The notes under the pieces: generated by a model
Seen by the model: the letters and a program-made list of their open reading frames with translations, nothing else
What the model was told of the DNA's origin: nothing
Databases searched by the model: none
Source: Psychroserpens sp. Hel_I_66
GTDB lineage: Bacteria; Bacteroidota; Bacteroidia; Flavobacteriales; Flavobacteriaceae
Length of the DNA: 64,000 bases
Assembly (NCBI RefSeq): GCF_000799465.1
Contig: NZ_JUGU01000001.1
Location: 1,240,001-1,304,000, forward strand
Reading direction: 5' to 3'
Shown: in pieces, positions 63,479-64,000 of the stretch
Numbering within the stretch: position 1 is the stretch's first letter
Layout: the number at the start of each line of letters is the position of its first letter
Made by a program: the position numbers and the translations under genes

Positions 63479-64000
63479 ATGAAACGATTAATATCATTAT
63501 TTGCTGTTTTGCTCCTGGTAGGAACAACAGCACAAGCAACAACCACCAACACAGTAAATACAAATTCATCAAACAACTATGTTAGAGGTTATGGTAATTC
63601 TTTCATATTTGTAGAAGGCGGAATTGAGTTTTCAGTCTTTCCAGATGGTCAATTTGATTTCTTTATGCAAAATTATGGACCAGATGTTAAAGTAGCTATA
63701 AATACACCTGGTGTATCCATTAGTTTCAATTCTGGTTATGATTATAATCCTTATGTTCAATATGATGATTTTGGAGCAATAATTCAAATAGAAAACACGC
63801 CTATCTTTTACGATTATTATGGTCGTGTAACCCAAATAGGAAACATTAATGTAAACTATAATTCTTATGGTCGCATTACACGTCTAGGAGGTTTATATGT
63901 TCACTACAATAACTATAGAGCATTCTCCCATTGTTCTGGATTCATAAATGTTTATAACAGAGCTTACGTGTATAGACCTTGGCACACGTATTACGTTGTA
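63479..64000 (+). CDS. secreted protein of unknown function (paralogue 2, 3' end outside window)
   Basis: An open frame from the ATG at 63479 runs to the last base, 174 codons without a stop, so the gene continues beyond the window. It has a signal peptide (MKRLISLFAVLLLVGTTAQA) and, like paralogue 1, the order of a conserved FxxGGIEFSVFPDGQFDF segment, then YGRVTQIGNINVNYNSYGRI repeats and GGLYVHYNNY. Both proteins are thus clear paralogues about 870 bp apart. The function is unknown; tandem sigma-54-like promoters suggest joint control. Confidence 0.8.
   Translation, partial: MKRLISLFAVLLLVGTTAQATTTNTVNTNSSNNYVRGYGNSFIFVEGGIEFSVFPDGQFDFFMQNYGPDVKVAINTPGVSISFNSGYDYNPYVQYDDFGAIIQIENTPIFYDYYGRVTQIGNINVNYNSYGRITRLGGLYVHYNNYRAFSHCSGFINVYNRAYVYRPWHTYYVV

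Overview
The window is AT-rich chromosomal DNA from a member of the Bacteroidota, almost certainly family Flavobacteriaceae. Support comes from a GldI-type gliding lipoprotein, a type IX secretion (T9SS) C-terminal sorting domain, many lipoproteins, flavobacterial -7 boxes (TAnnTTTG), and gene orders and protein families typical of that family (parA-parB-DUF5683-dapB-lepB, WbqC, DUF6122, DUF721/DciA). The genus cannot be fixed from the sequence alone. No rRNA, tRNA, CRISPR array or intact insertion sequence was seen.

Layout. 1-5.3 kb: 3' part of methylmalonyl-CoA mutase, a small membrane protein and a large secreted M16 protease. 5.4-13.5 kb: a rightward operon for chromosome partitioning, lysine/cell-wall precursor synthesis and protein export (parA, parB, DUF5683, dapB, lepB), with a TPR-AAA ATPase and a TPR membrane protein set between lepB and the WbqC/DUF6122 pair. 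13.5-20.1 kb: a leftward block with an endonuclease/exonuclease/phosphatase-fold protein, two rhomboid proteases, mutL, two tiny membrane proteins, ribH and a TPR membrane protein. 20.2-25.9 kb: recF, a lipoprotein, a DciA-like DUF721 gene, a metallophosphoesterase, a penicillin acylase and a small membrane protein.

26.0-40.2 kb is the unusual part. It is a run of single genes (once a pair), nearly all rightward, separated by related imperfectly palindromic elements mostly 120-145 bp long. Their architecture is that of integron attC sites. The first bases of each of the first five units are complementary to the end of the same unit, as expected for cassettes that were once circles, and the inner arms covary between elements. 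No integrase lies in the window, so it resembles a cluster of attC sites lacking an integron-integrase. Cargo includes proteins of unknown function, a T9SS-sorted protein, an NmrA/AraC pair, a zinc peptidase-like lipoprotein and an SRPBCC protein. The right half is more decayed and holds a truncated LacI regulator, a GH13 amylase, a vanadium-haloperoxidase-like lipoprotein, a ThuA-like lipoprotein and a transglutaminase-like protein.

41.5-64 kb returns to core genes: FUSC transporter, ndk, nrnA-like, gldI, a two-domain prolyl isomerase, pepD, DUF3810, two amidohydrolase-family proteins, a DUF6503-like lipoprotein, bcp, nth, a 47-residue small protein, an ECF sigma factor, uvrA, a zinc-ribbon DUF3667-type protein, and two paralogous secreted proteins behind near-identical sigma-54-like promoters, the second cut by the window end.

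A second genome-scale signal is the octamer CTTCGGAA/TTCCGAAG. I counted 37 copies by eye, about equally on both strands and in all reading frames, against roughly one expected. From 25 to 43 kb it occurs only inside the attC-like elements, never inside the cargo genes.
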